Under the pieces are notes generated by a model. That model was not told where the DNA came from, did not search any database, and saw only the letters and a program-made list of their open reading frames with translations. From a bacterium (lineage in GTDB: Bacteria; Bdellovibrionota_C; UBA2361; RFPC01): a stretch of 64,000 nt of DNA. Location of the stretch: NCBI GenBank assembly GCA_030428205.1, contig JAUIBK010000015.1, forward strand, positions 1 to 64,000. Reading direction: 5' to 3'. The translations under genes and the position numbers were made by a program. This document shows positions 25,131 through 35,045 of this stretch, in pieces; the first letter of the stretch is position 1; every line of letters starts with the position of its first letter.

Positions 25131-26795
25131 ATGGTCTGCCGGATGCTTATCAACGCCATTCACTCTGAAGAATGTCGGATTGCTATTGTAGAAGACTCCA
25201 ATCTGCTTGAACTCGAAATCGAGTCCACAGTTGGAAAAAAACTTAAAGGAAATATTTTTAAAGCTGAAATCTCTCGTATCGAGCCCAGCCTTCAAGCTGC
25301 CTTTCTTAACATCGGTGCAGAGCGTAATGGCTTCCTACAGATCAACGACATCCACCCTGCTTATTTTCGAAATCATAAGGGAAACCGCCGGCCCCGTATT
25401 CAAGATGTTTTGCACGCTGGCCAAGAGCTCGTAGTACAGGTGGTAAAAGAAGAGCGTGACCTCAAAGGGGCAACGCTGACGACCTATCTCTCTCTTCCTG
25501 GAAGGTATGTTGTCATTATGCCAGGAAGCGATCGTGGCGGCATCTCTCGAAGAATCAATGACAGCCAACAACGTCGAAGACTCCGCTCTCTCGCCGAAGA
25601 ACTCGCCATGCCAGCTGGTGTTGGAATGATTATCAGAACAGCAGGGCTCGACCGATCCCAATCGGAGCTTTCTCGTGATCTTAGCCTTCAGCTCAAACTC
25701 TGGGAGAAGATCCTTGATAAATCACAAGGTGTCTCATGCCCAACTCTTCTCTATGAAGAAAGCGATCTTGCTACCCGAGTAATCCGCGACTATTTCTCCC
25801 CTGAGATTAGAGAAATTCTCATCGATAACAAATCCACCTACGAGCGCGTCAAAGAGTTCGTCGATGTCGTTATGCCTCGTTACCGTTCACGGGTGAAGCT
25901 TCATGAAAGCGAAACACCTATTTTCTCCGAACACCAAATCGACGACCAGGTGTCTGATACGATGAAAGGTGAAGTCAAGCTTCCATCTGGCGGAGCTATT
26001 GTGATTGATACCCTCGAGGCCCTTGTCGCTATTGATGTGAACTCAGGAAAAGCAACGGCCGGTGGCAATATTGAAGAAACGGCATATCGGACAAATCTAG
26101 AAGCGGCTGAGGAGATTGCTCGTCAGCTCCGCCTTCGTGACTTGGGCGGGCTCGTTGTGATCGACTTCATTGATATGCTCGATCGAAAACATAAAGCAGA
26201 TGTTGAGAGAAAAATGAAAGACGCTGTTCGTCTGGATCGTGCACGTATTGAAGTTGGGAAGCTTTCAAAATTTGGTCTCCTTGAGATGTCACGTCAACGA
26301 ATGCGATCTTCACTTGCAAGTCACAGTCATCTCAAATGTCAACACTGCTCTGGATCGGGAAAAGTAAAAAACCCTGAACTTGTTGCTCTCGAAGTTCTTC
26401 GAAAAATCCAAGGTGCCGTTGTCCTTGGAAACATCTCGCTCGTGAAAGCTCGCTTAGCCCCCGGAGCAGCCCTTTTTCTTCTTAACAACAAGAAGTTTGA
26501 GCTCTCTTCGCTTGAGCAGGATTATAATGTGAGAATTTTCATTCTTGCAGATGGTCGCTTACGAGCAGATGAATATCAATTTGAAATGGAGTCTCAACAC
26601 TCGCAACAAGAAGCAGAGCGCGAAGCTCATCGGGCCGACCAGGAGAAAAACGAAGAAGCTGCCCCTCAGATGCTGGATCATGACGACGATGAAGGTGTGC
26701 AAAGTCCTCTCAAAGAAGAAGAGGACGAGGAAGATGGCGCTGATGACTCAGCGGCCTCCGTAGTAAAGGAAGCCGCCGAGATTCACTCTTCGTAA
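25131..26795 (+). CDS. rng: Ribonuclease E/G family endoribonuclease
   Basis: Processes and degrades RNA with preference for 5'-monophosphate ends. The N-terminus MVCRMLINA parallels that of E. coli RNase E and selects this ATG (GAGGA four bases upstream). An S1 RNA-binding domain covers about 35-120. The DNase-I-like catalytic region carries metal-binding aspartates in VAIDVNSG and LVVIDFIDML. The Zn-link cysteines are CQHC, and an acidic disordered tail of about 60 residues closes the protein. At 554 residues it lacks the large RNase E scaffold domain, so it is closer to RNase G in size. Confidence 0.93.
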   Translation: MVCRMLINAIHSEECRIAIVEDSNLLELEIESTVGKKLKGNIFKAEISRIEPSLQAAFLNIGAERNGFLQINDIHPAYFRNHKGNRRPRIQDVLHAGQELVVQVVKEERDLKGATLTTYLSLPGRYVVIMPGSDRGGISRRINDSQQRRRLRSLAEELAMPAGVGMIIRTAGLDRSQSELSRDLSLQLKLWEKILDKSQGVSCPTLLYEESDLATRVIRDYFSPEIREILIDNKSTYERVKEFVDVVMPRYRSRVKLHESETPIFSEHQIDDQVSDTMKGEVKLPSGGAIVIDTLEALVAIDVNSGKATAGGNIEETAYRTNLEAAEEIARQLRLRDLGGLVVIDFIDMLDRKHKADVERKMKDAVRLDRARIEVGKLSKFGLLEMSRQRMRSSLASHSHLKCQHCSGSGKVKNPELVALEVLRKIQGAVVLGNISLVKARLAPGAALFLLNNKKFELSSLEQDYNVRIFILADGRLRADEYQFEMESQHSQQEAEREAHRADQEKNEEAAPQMLDHDDDEGVQSPLKEEEDEEDGADDSAASVVKEAAEIHSS

Positions 26796-26804
26796 GCTTC
26801 TCAG

Positions 26805-27392
26805 TTACTTTGTCATAAGATCAAGGCCGATCTCAATCTCATCATAGATGAGCTTGTCACCTAGTTTTTTCGGATCAAAGAATTTTCCAGAGTTATACTT
26901 AATATCCCACTTGAGACGATCGATCTTGACATTGGCTAACGCATGATACGAGTCACCTTTTTGGGACACTGTGGCAGGAAATGAAACTGCATGAGTTTTA
27001 TTCTTGATAGTTAGGTCGCCAGAGATCAAGTAACCATCAGCTTGTGGCTCTGCTTTTGTAATAACAAACTTACCCTCTGGATATTGAGACACATTGAAAA
27101 AATCATCAGACTTAAGGTGATTCTCAAGCTTGGCACGCCACTTAGGGCTTTCAACATCAAGGTTCACTATGCTGGCCATATCGAGGGTGAAGGATCCACC
27201 AGTCAGTACACCATCAGTAAAGGTTGCTGCGCCACTTTTCACCTTGAGAGTTCCATTATGAGCTCCTGCTACTTTTTCACCCTTCCAAGAGACAACACTC
27301 TTTTCGAGATCGAGATCATGTGAAGTCTCATTAGCAAAAGCTGTTGCGCTAAGAAGTACAAGAGAAGAAAAAAGGGTAAATATAAATTTCAT
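26805..27392 (-). CDS. YceI-family periplasmic lipid-binding protein
   Basis: A signal peptide ending AFA (about residue 20) is followed by a YceI beta-barrel domain, with DLEKSVVSWKGEKVAGAHNGTLKVKSG, FTLDMASI and HLKSDDFFNVSQYPEGKF as typical segments. YceI proteins bind polyisoprenoid or amphiphilic molecules. Length 195 is normal. It converges with the RNase gene only 10 bases away. Confidence 0.92.
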   Translation of the reverse strand: MKFIFTLFSSLVLLSATAFANETSHDLDLEKSVVSWKGEKVAGAHNGTLKVKSGAATFTDGVLTGGSFTLDMASIVNLDVESPKWRAKLENHLKSDDFFNVSQYPEGKFVITKAEPQADGYLISGDLTIKNKTHAVSFPATVSQKGDSYHALANVKIDRLKWDIKYNSGKFFDPKKLGDKLIYDEIEIGLDLMTK

Positions 27393-27466
27393 TCAGTCCT
27401 CCAGGAGAGTTATTCACTTGAAGGTATCTTTACGATATAGACGGAAAAGCACAAGGCTTGTTGGTA

Positions 27467-28585
27467 CTAGATATCCTCAAAAAAACGTAAAAATTCTTGA
27501 GCTTTCTTCTCAGTACTATATACCTGAGCACAGGCTGTGCCATTTTGCCTCAGTAAATCCCTTAAAGGCTTATCTCGCAGTATACCTCTGATCTGGCGTG
27601 CGAGCTCTTCTGCTGGATTGAGGTTCTTGTGGTCAAAAACAACACCTGTACTCAAGTGTTGTATATGATCGGTAAAACAATCCAAATGAGAAACGACAGG
27701 GATACTACCACAAGCCATCGCTTCAAGTGGTGCGACACCATAGGACTCACCTTTTTCAGCAAAGGAGGGATAACAAAAAAGCTCAGCATTTCTGTACTCG
27801 CGAGCAAGCTGGGTTGGATCATAGATGGGATCAAGAAAGGTTACCGGAAGGCCGGAAGCCTTTTGGCGTAACTTTTCCATATAAGACTTTCCACCACCAC
27901 CCTGCTCTTGTTGAAAGGGGCCGACAATCCGCAAGGAGGCTCCGGGGATATCCCTTACGACGAGGGAAATTGCATCAAGGAGTACATGTACTCCTTTTTC
28001 TGGGTGGAGCCGACCGACATAGAGAAGCGATAAAGGATCTCTTTGAGAAGAGCTACTCTCTGGAGGGCAAAAAACAGTAGTATCTATCGGGTACGGGATA
28101 CGACAGATTTTAGAACTGCACGTCGGTGCCTGTTTTGTCAGCGCTTGTTCAATATAGGTTGTGGGCACCACGATTCCATCAACTCCCCCATAAAAGCGAT
28201 ATTGTCCTTTCGGGTATCTCCCAACAATAGCACAAATCTTCCCGTATCGCCTTCTTCGAAGTTGAGAGAAAAAAGGGAAGAAAAGATCGTTGACGACTAA
28301 GACATCAGACTCAGGCAATGCTTTGAGGGCTTGAAATGAGTAAACAAAGTCCTTGAGCAAGTTCAAAGCCAAAGAGTTACTTTGATGAAAACCACCGTAT
28401 CGGATTACATCTATACCGCCAATCTTCTCACGAGCAGATTGCCCAGAATAACTTCGCGCAAGAAGAGTAGTACTATGGCCAAGTCGTACGAACTCTTCTC
28501 CTAACCCCATCCAAATACGGTTCGTTGATCCACCTAAAAGAGGAGGCACTGGAAGCCATGGCCCCACAACAATGGAAATCCTCAT
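27467..28585 (-). CDS. Glycosyltransferase family 4 (GT-B)
   Basis: A cytoplasmic glycosyltransferase that moves a sugar from a nucleotide donor, probably for envelope polysaccharide. The N-terminal GGSTNRIWMGLGEEFVRLGH loop and C-terminal LLYVGRLHPEKGVHVLLDA and EKGESYGVAPLEAMACGSIPVV blocks (E-x7-E motif) are typical of GT4. ATG 28585 begins the family-like MRISIVVGPW, and it overlaps the upstream ybaN stop (ATGA); the longer frame to 28798 is the shadow of that gene. Last gene of a three-gene operon. Confidence 0.9.
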   Translation of the reverse strand: MRISIVVGPWLPVPPLLGGSTNRIWMGLGEEFVRLGHSTTLLARSYSGQSAREKIGGIDVIRYGGFHQSNSLALNLLKDFVYSFQALKALPESDVLVVNDLFFPFFSQLRRRRYGKICAIVGRYPKGQYRFYGGVDGIVVPTTYIEQALTKQAPTCSSKICRIPYPIDTTVFCPPESSSSQRDPLSLLYVGRLHPEKGVHVLLDAISLVVRDIPGASLRIVGPFQQEQGGGGKSYMEKLRQKASGLPVTFLDPIYDPTQLAREYRNAELFCYPSFAEKGESYGVAPLEAMACGSIPVVSHLDCFTDHIQHLSTGVVFDHKNLNPAEELARQIRGILRDKPLRDLLRQNGTACAQVYSTEKKAQEFLRFFEDI

Positions 28586-28986
28586 TTTGCCTTTACCACC
28601 TTGGATGAACACAGGGTCTCTTGAACTTGAGAGGGACACCGCCAGAGAAAGATGAGTACGCAACCCGCAGTGCAGACTGCAACAATTTTGAGAAGGAACG
28701 GAAAGGATAAAAAAAGGATAGGGTACGACATCAAGCCTACCAGCATAAGAGTGGCAATCCACTTTGTACGAATATGAATAAACCCGCCTCTCTCCCAATC
28801 ACAGATAATCCCTCCCAGCACTGGGCTTTGTAAAAGAAGGGCATGGAGTTTCTCTGAGCTATTTGAAAAAAACCATGCAGCAAGAAGGAGAAACGGTGTT
28901 GTTGGCACAAGCGGAAGAAACAAACCTATGATTCCAAGGAAGACAGAGAGGATGCCAAGAAGGAGATAGAGTGGTCGCCGAAACAT
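28582..28986 (-). CDS. ybaN: DUF454 inner-membrane protein (YbaN-like)
   Basis: A 134-residue membrane protein with three or four helices and the family signature GLFLPLVPTTPFLLLAAWFF followed by FSNSSEKLHALLL. The function of DUF454 is not established. It is translationally coupled to the glycosyltransferase downstream and lies four bases after the large membrane protein upstream. Confidence 0.85.
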   Translation of the reverse strand: MFRRPLYLLLGILSVFLGIIGLFLPLVPTTPFLLLAAWFFSNSSEKLHALLLQSPVLGGIICDWERGGFIHIRTKWIATLMLVGLMSYPILFLSFPFLLKIVAVCTAGCVLIFLWRCPSQVQETLCSSKVVKAK

Positions 28987-28990
28987 AAAG

Positions 28991-30352
28991 CTATCTTCTT
29001 AGAAATGGAGGATCGTGCCAATCCCATATCCTATGAATATGCTGGTCAACATCAACTGGTTTACTATTCCAGAGATGCACTTCCCAGTTTTGAGCTCCCT
29101 GATAGTGAACTCCTATGGAGAAGACAGCCAATAGAATAAAGAATCCAAGTCGGGGCGCAAGAAAACGTAACGGCTTATCTTTAAGAAGTGAAAAGTAATC
29201 AATAAGCATGAAGCTCAAATAAGGGAGCATATCAGTCATAAGTCGAGGGCCAAAACTGTGGCCTGCCCACCACCGGGGGAACGAAGAAACACAAAGTAGA
29301 TGAAGAAGTATTATCATCCCTAGTGTAAGAGTGATTGGGGACAATAGTTTACTTTTCGCGAGATTCAAAAAAGCCAAAAAACTAAAGATGAAAAAAGGAG
29401 AGTATACCAGAAGCCCCCTAGCAGGACTCATAATATTTGCCGCGAATGCCTCTAGAAAAGAAGAACCTTCCCCGACACGCGAAGGCGCATAATAGGGAGG
29501 AAGAAACGCTTCATAAACACCATAAGAGTGCCAAAAAAAAGCAACAACAAAGGGAAGGGCAAAAAGTAGATAGCGCACAAAGAAGGCACGGTAAGCATAG
29601 AACATATACACCGTAAAACACAAAATAGTTATTGCGTTTGTTGGTCTTACAAAAAAACTGAGCGCTAAAGGAACACTAGCATAAGCCGCATAAGACGCAT
29701 TTCTTTTTGCGGCAAGAAAAAAAGACAGGCTTAACGAAAGGCACAACATCGACGGAGCGTGCTGCCACATCGACTGGCTCGCGACTGACCAAGTTGAAGT
29801 TCCAAACGCTACTACTGCAGTAACCATCAAAGCAAAAGAGAGAGGAAGTTGCATCTTTGCCCAGACAAAGAGAATTGCCACAAACAAAGCACTAATGACT
29901 GACGCAGTAAAATGCTCAAGCTGCTTTCGTACTTGTAAAACTGAAGGAGTTTTTGCTCGCTTTTGGAACCGTTCAAAGCCAGGCACCATCGAGATAAAAA
30001 ACGAGGGAACCTGCTCATAGAGAGCCACAACAGGAAGGGCGAACAGAGTAGAGCCAATCGGAAAATAATTATAAATCCGATCTCCGTGGAGAGTAAGTGA
30101 ATACTCACTGACCCGCTTTTTGGATTGCTCAAATTCATTAAGAGAGAAATTCCCCTCATGAAGAAGACTATGAGCCGTAAAAACAGTCCACTCAGAATCA
30201 GGATTCGCGTTTACTCGTGAGTTGACGTAAACAATAAAAGTGATCAAAAAGACCAGTAACGCACTAAGAAGAACTCGAGGAATACTCGTCTGAGCGGATT
30301 CAGGGCAAGCACTCGGAACGAGATCTGTCGTGAGAGATTGTGTGAGATCCAT
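28991..30352 (-). CDS. Polytopic membrane protein, GT-C glycosyltransferase-like
   Basis: 453 residues with ten or more hydrophobic helices. The first large loop carries acidic residues (PDSEWTVFTAHSLLHEGNFSL), as in GT-C family enzymes where Asp/Glu in loop 1 is catalytic, followed by an FPIGSTLFALPVV segment. It could transfer a sugar from a polyprenyl-phosphate donor in the periplasm. The operon with a GT4 enzyme supports a glycan role. Family membership is inferred from architecture only. Confidence 0.65.
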   Translation of the reverse strand: MDLTQSLTTDLVPSACPESAQTSIPRVLLSALLVFLITFIVYVNSRVNANPDSEWTVFTAHSLLHEGNFSLNEFEQSKKRVSEYSLTLHGDRIYNYFPIGSTLFALPVVALYEQVPSFFISMVPGFERFQKRAKTPSVLQVRKQLEHFTASVISALFVAILFVWAKMQLPLSFALMVTAVVAFGTSTWSVASQSMWQHAPSMLCLSLSLSFFLAAKRNASYAAYASVPLALSFFVRPTNAITILCFTVYMFYAYRAFFVRYLLFALPFVVAFFWHSYGVYEAFLPPYYAPSRVGEGSSFLEAFAANIMSPARGLLVYSPFFIFSFLAFLNLAKSKLLSPITLTLGMIILLHLLCVSSFPRWWAGHSFGPRLMTDMLPYLSFMLIDYFSLLKDKPLRFLAPRLGFFILLAVFSIGVHYQGAQNWEVHLWNSKPVDVDQHIHRIWDWHDPPFLRR

Positions 30353-30492
30353 ACAAAAAGAGCTGTTACGCTGTTAAGGGTGCCAGAATACTTAAGAAAA
30401 CATCAAATGTACAATTGAAAGCAGTTAATTTTCTTTAAGAAAATGCCGAATACTACCCCTAAGAATCATTCTGGAAGCAGGTATACCCGAAG

Positions 30493-31692
30493 ATGAGCGA
30501 CTCTCCCGTTGTGCTCTACAGAAGTGCTGATTGCGCTACCGAACTCAAATCTGCTCTACAGGAGTGGAATTACACTCCCGTTTCATTTCAATCAACAAGT
30601 GAAGCACTTGAACTTATTCGCAAAGAAAATTCGAGTGGACTGATTATTCTTGAATGGGCCCCTGCCAAGGATGACATCTCTTCTTTCCTCCAAGCACTAA
30701 GAAAAATCCAGCACGAAATCCCCAGCTACGTTGTCCTCCTCGGCAAAGAAGAGCACCATGATGCTCTTCTTGAGGCTCTTCACATTGGAGCCCATGATTT
30801 CTTTCTCTCTCCAGTTGATTACCCACTTCTTCAAACAAAGCTCCACATCGGGCATACAACCATAAACGACAAGCAAGCTTTGATTGATGCATCCCAAGTC
30901 CTCGAACGATACGCGATGCACATCGATCGCATAGCCGCAGAACGTGCTCGGCAACTCTTTCATGCTGAACGACTCTCAACGCTTGGAACGATGTCTGCCG
31001 GCTTAGCGCATGAAATAAGCACCCCGATTGGGTATATTTCAGCGAGTCTACAAACTGTGAAAATTTTTTGGGGACAGATTGAAGAGATTCTCACCAACCT
31101 TAACAATGAAAAGCAGGACGAGAAGAACATTGATAAACTTCTTGAAAAGTATCCCAAAGCACTCGGTCGAATAGAACTTGGTATGCAAAAAATTGATAAG
31201 CTAATGAGTGGGCTCAAAAACTTTGCCCGCAGTAGTCGTGGTGAGCGTGTCCCAACCAATATCAATGACTGCGTCCATATGGCGTTAGAGATGGCCGAAT
31301 CGACGCTGAAGTATCATGTAGAGGTAAAAACTGACCTACAAGACAATCTTCCTCTGGTTGAAGTGGATGCTCAACAAATTGAACAAGTATGTATTAACCT
31401 CTGCGTCAATGCAGCCCACGCAATGGAAGAAACAGAAAATGCTATTCTTCACATCTCAACCCGAGCAACTGAAGATAATCATATAACACTCACTATCGAA
31501 GATACTGGCCCAGGAATCCCAGAAGAAGCTCTCGAATCAATTTGGCAGCCGTTTTATACAACCAAAGAAGTTGGCAAGGGAACTGGACTTGGCTTAGCTA
31601 TCTGTCGAAACCTTATACGGGACAATAGCGGGACCATTGACGTCACGAATGCAAACGGAGGGGGCGCACGGTTTGTGATTGTCCTGCATTAA
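30493..31692 (+). CDS. Histidine kinase with degenerate N-terminal receiver
   Basis: Residues 1-120 have the fold of a receiver domain, but Glu54 stands where the phospho-accepting Asp should be (LIILEWAP) and Ser replaces the conserved Lys (FLSPVDYP). It therefore cannot be phosphorylated normally. A helical linker leads to a HisKA domain with His173 in AHEISTPIG, then an HATPase domain with the N box (NLCVNAAHAM), DTGPGIP and GTGLGLAI. No membrane helix: a soluble kinase. A palindrome ATTTTCTT-T-AAGAAAAT (30428-30444) lies upstream. Confidence 0.9.
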   Translation: MSDSPVVLYRSADCATELKSALQEWNYTPVSFQSTSEALELIRKENSSGLIILEWAPAKDDISSFLQALRKIQHEIPSYVVLLGKEEHHDALLEALHIGAHDFFLSPVDYPLLQTKLHIGHTTINDKQALIDASQVLERYAMHIDRIAAERARQLFHAERLSTLGTMSAGLAHEISTPIGYISASLQTVKIFWGQIEEILTNLNNEKQDEKNIDKLLEKYPKALGRIELGMQKIDKLMSGLKNFARSSRGERVPTNINDCVHMALEMAESTLKYHVEVKTDLQDNLPLVEVDAQQIEQVCINLCVNAAHAMEETENAILHISTRATEDNHITLTIEDTGPGIPEEALESIWQPFYTTKEVGKGTGLGLAICRNLIRDNSGTIDVTNANGGGARFVIVLH

Positions 31693-31969
31693 CCTGATAC
31701 TTCTCATTATACCCTCTCTGCCAATGCTTGAGAGCACATGAAGAGCACGTCGAAAGACAAACCATAGGTTAACTCAAATGAGACAGACTCTAATGGTGAC
31801 ACTTAGGTGACAAAACACTGAAAATCTCTGGTAGCAGCAAAGCTCTTTCGTCAAAGCCCTGGTCAACCTACTGGAATGCTTTTCTTTTTTAAAAATGATG
31901 TTTCCTCCGCCAGCTCTTGCCTCACTTCGATCAGATCGATAAATCTATTATCCTAAGCATCGAATCACT

Positions 31970-32617
31970 ATGACCAAAGAATCGTCTCTCTTCTCCTATA
32001 TATTTGTCTCTGCCGTAATCCACGGGATCGCCCTTGGTGGTATGAGCGGCTTATTCTCAGAGGATGCTAAGATCGACTTTGCTCATGATGTCACGAGTGT
32101 TTCTATTCGCCTCTCTGGGGCACCTGTGGATCCACCGCTGGAACAACCCGTTGAACCAGAAGCTTCAACTCCTGAGCTCATTGAGCCAGATCTCAGCCCT
32201 GTTACGCTTGAGCGGTCTATTCCAAAGATTCCCCGAAAACGAATCAAACCAATAAAACGCATTCCCCGCCCTTCTCCCCCGACTCCAACCCCAGCACATC
32301 ATAAAACTGCCGGGGGTATGGGCGAGGCACACGCAAGCCCTCAACTGATTTCAGCTCCTAAACCACCTTACCCTCGTCGAGCAAGGCGTATGGGATTTGA
32401 AGGAACCGTTGTGCTCCATGCTTCGATTGCAGCAACTGGCAAAGTGACGAACGTTGATATTTTACGATCGTCTGGAAGAAGCGACTGTGATCAATCTGCT
32501 CAACGAACTATCCTTCATCACTGGAAGTTTCAACCAGCAACTCTCTTTGGAAAGTCAGTAGAGGCCAAAGAAAAGATTGAGGTAACTTTCACGCTCCACG
32601 AAGGGGGTTTGAGATAA
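31970..32617 (+). CDS. TonB-family protein
   Basis: TonB transduces proton-motive energy from the inner membrane to outer-membrane receptors. There is an N-terminal signal-anchor helix (about 7-28), a Pro/Lys/Glu-rich periplasmic spacer (about 50-115), and a C-terminal TonB domain: PPYPRRARRMGFEGTVVLHASI through WKFQPATLFGKSVEAKEKIEVTF. No ExbB or ExbD gene adjoins. The 3' end overlaps ispE on the opposite strand by 29 bases. The 277 bases upstream carry no gene. Confidence 0.9.
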   Translation: MTKESSLFSYIFVSAVIHGIALGGMSGLFSEDAKIDFAHDVTSVSIRLSGAPVDPPLEQPVEPEASTPELIEPDLSPVTLERSIPKIPRKRIKPIKRIPRPSPPTPTPAHHKTAGGMGEAHASPQLISAPKPPYPRRARRMGFEGTVVLHASIAATGKVTNVDILRSSGRSDCDQSAQRTILHHWKFQPATLFGKSVEAKEKIEVTFTLHEGGLR

Positions 32618-33467
32618 AAACATCATATTTTGAAAAACGCTCTTTCACGCGAGTTGCAACAGCTCTCGCCTTGCGCTGTTCGATGACACCAAAACATGTT
32701 GGACCAGATCCACTCATCTGGGCCTGAGAACAGCCAGATTCGCGTAATACTCGGCAAATCTCTTCTCTCTCGGGAAAAATGTGACGAACATATGGAGCGC
32801 GCTCAAGATCGTTTGCAAAAACAGCTTGTCCTCGCTTCGTTCCGCATCCTTCATAGTCACATTCACGTAAGCTGTTATACACATCACCTACAAAAACTTC
32901 TTTGAGTGGATAAACAAAGACAAAAGAAGTATCCGCAAGAAAGGGAACTATTTTCTGGGGTATATTTCCACGTCCAGTCACCTGAGCACACCTATATCCA
33001 CTTGCAAAAAAAGCCGTATCGCTTCCAAAGCGTGATGCAAGATTTATTTTATCCTGCTTTGACAGCGACAGATTCCATAGCTGATGAAGTGCATCGATGA
33101 CAGCCACTCCATCAGTTGAACTCCCCCCAAGACCACCGGAAAGAGGTATATGCTTCTTGATAGTAATCCGGAGATCATTTTGCGGAACATCGGGATACTC
33201 CTCATAAAGAGCTCGTACTGCTTTTGCACAAACATTTGCTTGTGCATTTCCAGTCGACGTTTGAGGAACCTGGGGATTGTCACACAATATTTCAAGAGCT
33301 CTATTGGTCCGTGGGAGCGTCTGCACGGTAACCGCGTCGAAGAGATCAAGAAGAACAAGAGTAGACTCAATCCTCGTGTATCCCTCATTCCCACTTCCAG
33401 AAGGAAAATCACCAAGGACTTGTAAGTTCCAATTTATTTTGGCATGTGCGTTAATAGTGATTTTCAC
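32589..33467 (-). CDS. ispE: IspE, 4-diphosphocytidyl-2-C-methyl-D-erythritol kinase
   Basis: The fourth step of the MEP isoprenoid pathway. GHMP-kinase features: INAHAKINWNLQVLG at the N-terminus, the ATP loop PLSGGLGGSSTDG, LASRFGSDTAFF, and MSGSGPTCFGV near the end. GTG 33467 is chosen because it lies just past the ispD stop with a GAGAGG site and gives the usual N-terminus; ATG 33503 would add 12 unlikely residues. It follows ispD directly in one operon. Confidence 0.92.
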   Translation of the reverse strand: MKITINAHAKINWNLQVLGDFPSGSGNEGYTRIESTLVLLDLFDAVTVQTLPRTNRALEILCDNPQVPQTSTGNAQANVCAKAVRALYEEYPDVPQNDLRITIKKHIPLSGGLGGSSTDGVAVIDALHQLWNLSLSKQDKINLASRFGSDTAFFASGYRCAQVTGRGNIPQKIVPFLADTSFVFVYPLKEVFVGDVYNSLRECDYEGCGTKRGQAVFANDLERAPYVRHIFPEREEICRVLRESGCSQAQMSGSGPTCFGVIEQRKARAVATRVKERFSKYDVFISNPLRGA

Positions 33468-33471
33468 AGCA

Positions 33472-34188
33472 TCAGAGCCTCTCTGAGAGAAGGCGCTCTG
33501 CAAGAAAGAGATCTTCTTGGGTCGTAATCTTTACATTGGTATACCCACAATCAATAAAAAAAACTGGCGTACCAGCTTTTTGGAGGAGGGCAGAATCTTC
33601 AAACCCAGGAGTATCAAGGTATCCCTCTCTTTTTGCAATTTCTCGTGCCTGGCGGAGAAGGCGCCATTGCGCCGCAACGGGGGTTGCAACTGCACGCAGC
33701 GTATCTCGATCGAAAGTTTGCACGCAGCAACCTGACTCATCGATTTTTTGAATAGTGTCTTTTGGTTTTACTCCACAAATGCTTGCACCATGCTCTTTGG
33801 CAGATTGAATGAGTTCCGTAATAAGTTGCTGGGACGTAAAAGGTCTACTGGCATCCTGAATGAGAATAATATCCTCATCAGTCAGAGAGAGTGCATCTAG
33901 CCCACACTGCACGGACTGCATACGTGTACCAGCTCCAGGAACAACTGTTATCCGATCAAGAAGATCCTCTCGCTCAAGCAACTCTTGTACACGTCGGCAA
34001 TCATCTTCAGCCGTCCCATCTTGGGGATTACCGGCACAAACGACAATCTGATCAACGCCTGGTGAGGCAACAAAATTTTCAATGGTATACGAGAGCACAG
34101 GTCTATCAAGAAGCTTGGCAAAAATCTTGTTATAGCCAAGACCTAGTCGACGTCCAATTCCACCTGCAACAATAATAACAGAATTCAT
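33472..34188 (-). CDS. ispD: IspD, 2-C-methyl-D-erythritol 4-phosphate cytidylyltransferase
   Basis: The third step of the MEP pathway. SVIIVAGGIGRRLGLGYNKIFAKLLDRPVL is the family CTP-binding signature with Gly-rich loop and Lys. Further motifs are IQDASRPF, GVKPKDTI, RDTLRAVATPVA and the closing GYTNVKITTQEDL. Start ATG 34188 gives the standard MNSVIIVAGG opening; the frame extends to 34245 without a homologous look. ispE is downstream. An imperfect inverted repeat (GTTTTTAACA, 34254-34263, with 34271-34281) lies in the divergent promoter region. Confidence 0.95.
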   Translation of the reverse strand: MNSVIIVAGGIGRRLGLGYNKIFAKLLDRPVLSYTIENFVASPGVDQIVVCAGNPQDGTAEDDCRRVQELLEREDLLDRITVVPGAGTRMQSVQCGLDALSLTDEDIILIQDASRPFTSQQLITELIQSAKEHGASICGVKPKDTIQKIDESGCCVQTFDRDTLRAVATPVAAQWRLLRQAREIAKREGYLDTPGFEDSALLQKAGTPVFFIDCGYTNVKITTQEDLFLAERLLSERL

Positions 34189-34445
34189 ACGCGTTTCGTT
34201 TTTTCCCGATCTTTGCTTGTAAAAAATCCTACCAAGTATGTACAATGGGTAAAGTTTTTAACACTGGATTTGTTAAAAAACACCACAAGATCTCTTGCTC
34301 ATTGACTTCCACTGCTCGATTGAGCTGACACCGAAGCCTTGACCAACAATCTTAACTACTTAGTGAAATAAAAATCGAGGCCGATCTTAAAAAGTAAGTA
34401 GGAAAGGTGGTTGTTTGGATACGTTTGCCCTAAAGGCCCTTGTTT

Positions 34446-35033
34446 ATGGCACAAGCACTACACACAAAGCGAGTACAATCGGTTGAGGAGATTGTACACC
34501 CTGAGCGCCCCCTGCCAAAGGCGTCTGTTGCTCGCTGGAGCTCTCCGCTCCTTCGACTCTTCTTTGCTCTACTCGTTTTTGAAACACTCACTGGCTTTGC
34601 CATATTTTTCCTCGGCCGGTTCCTCCCTTTTGCAGAGCAAACCTTTCAAGCACATTGGATTGTGGGAATCCTTATGGTTCCATTTTCTACTCTGTACCTT
34701 TGGAGTCACTATAAGAGGATCAAAATCTTCCCTAAGCAGCTTATCTATCAGCTCGGAGTACTCTCTTTCTATACTCTCTTGATGACCACGCTCACTGGAA
34801 TACCACTTATTTGGCCAAATGAATCGAATAGTTGGTATCAAGCCCTCGATCTCATGCACCTCTTCTTCTCCTCACTCTTTCTCATCGTCTTGCCAACTCA
34901 CCTTTTTGTTTTACTCCGTCGATTGTTGTTGAGAGCCAATTCCTCACTCCCAGATGGCAGTGTAGCTACCCTTGCTTGGTATCCGCTTCTTTTTTCTACT
35001 GTCGTTTATGCTCTCTTTCTTCTTTTCCTTTAG
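34446..35033 (+). CDS. Four-helix membrane protein, putative b-type heme carrier
   Basis: About 195 residues with four membrane helices. Four histidines fall in helices in a bis-heme arrangement: His70 and His88 on helix 2, His138 and His152 on helix 4. This matches the pattern of cytochrome b561 or formate dehydrogenase gamma-like proteins, but no family signature is certain. Start ATG 34446 follows an AAAGG site. Twelve bases downstream is a HEAGH membrane protein, almost certainly in the same transcript. Confidence 0.6.
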   Translation: MAQALHTKRVQSVEEIVHPERPLPKASVARWSSPLLRLFFALLVFETLTGFAIFFLGRFLPFAEQTFQAHWIVGILMVPFSTLYLWSHYKRIKIFPKQLIYQLGVLSFYTLLMTTLTGIPLIWPNESNSWYQALDLMHLFFSSLFLIVLPTHLFVLLRRLLLRANSSLPDGSVATLAWYPLLFSTVVYALFLLFL

Positions 35034-35045
35034 TCCGTACACCTT

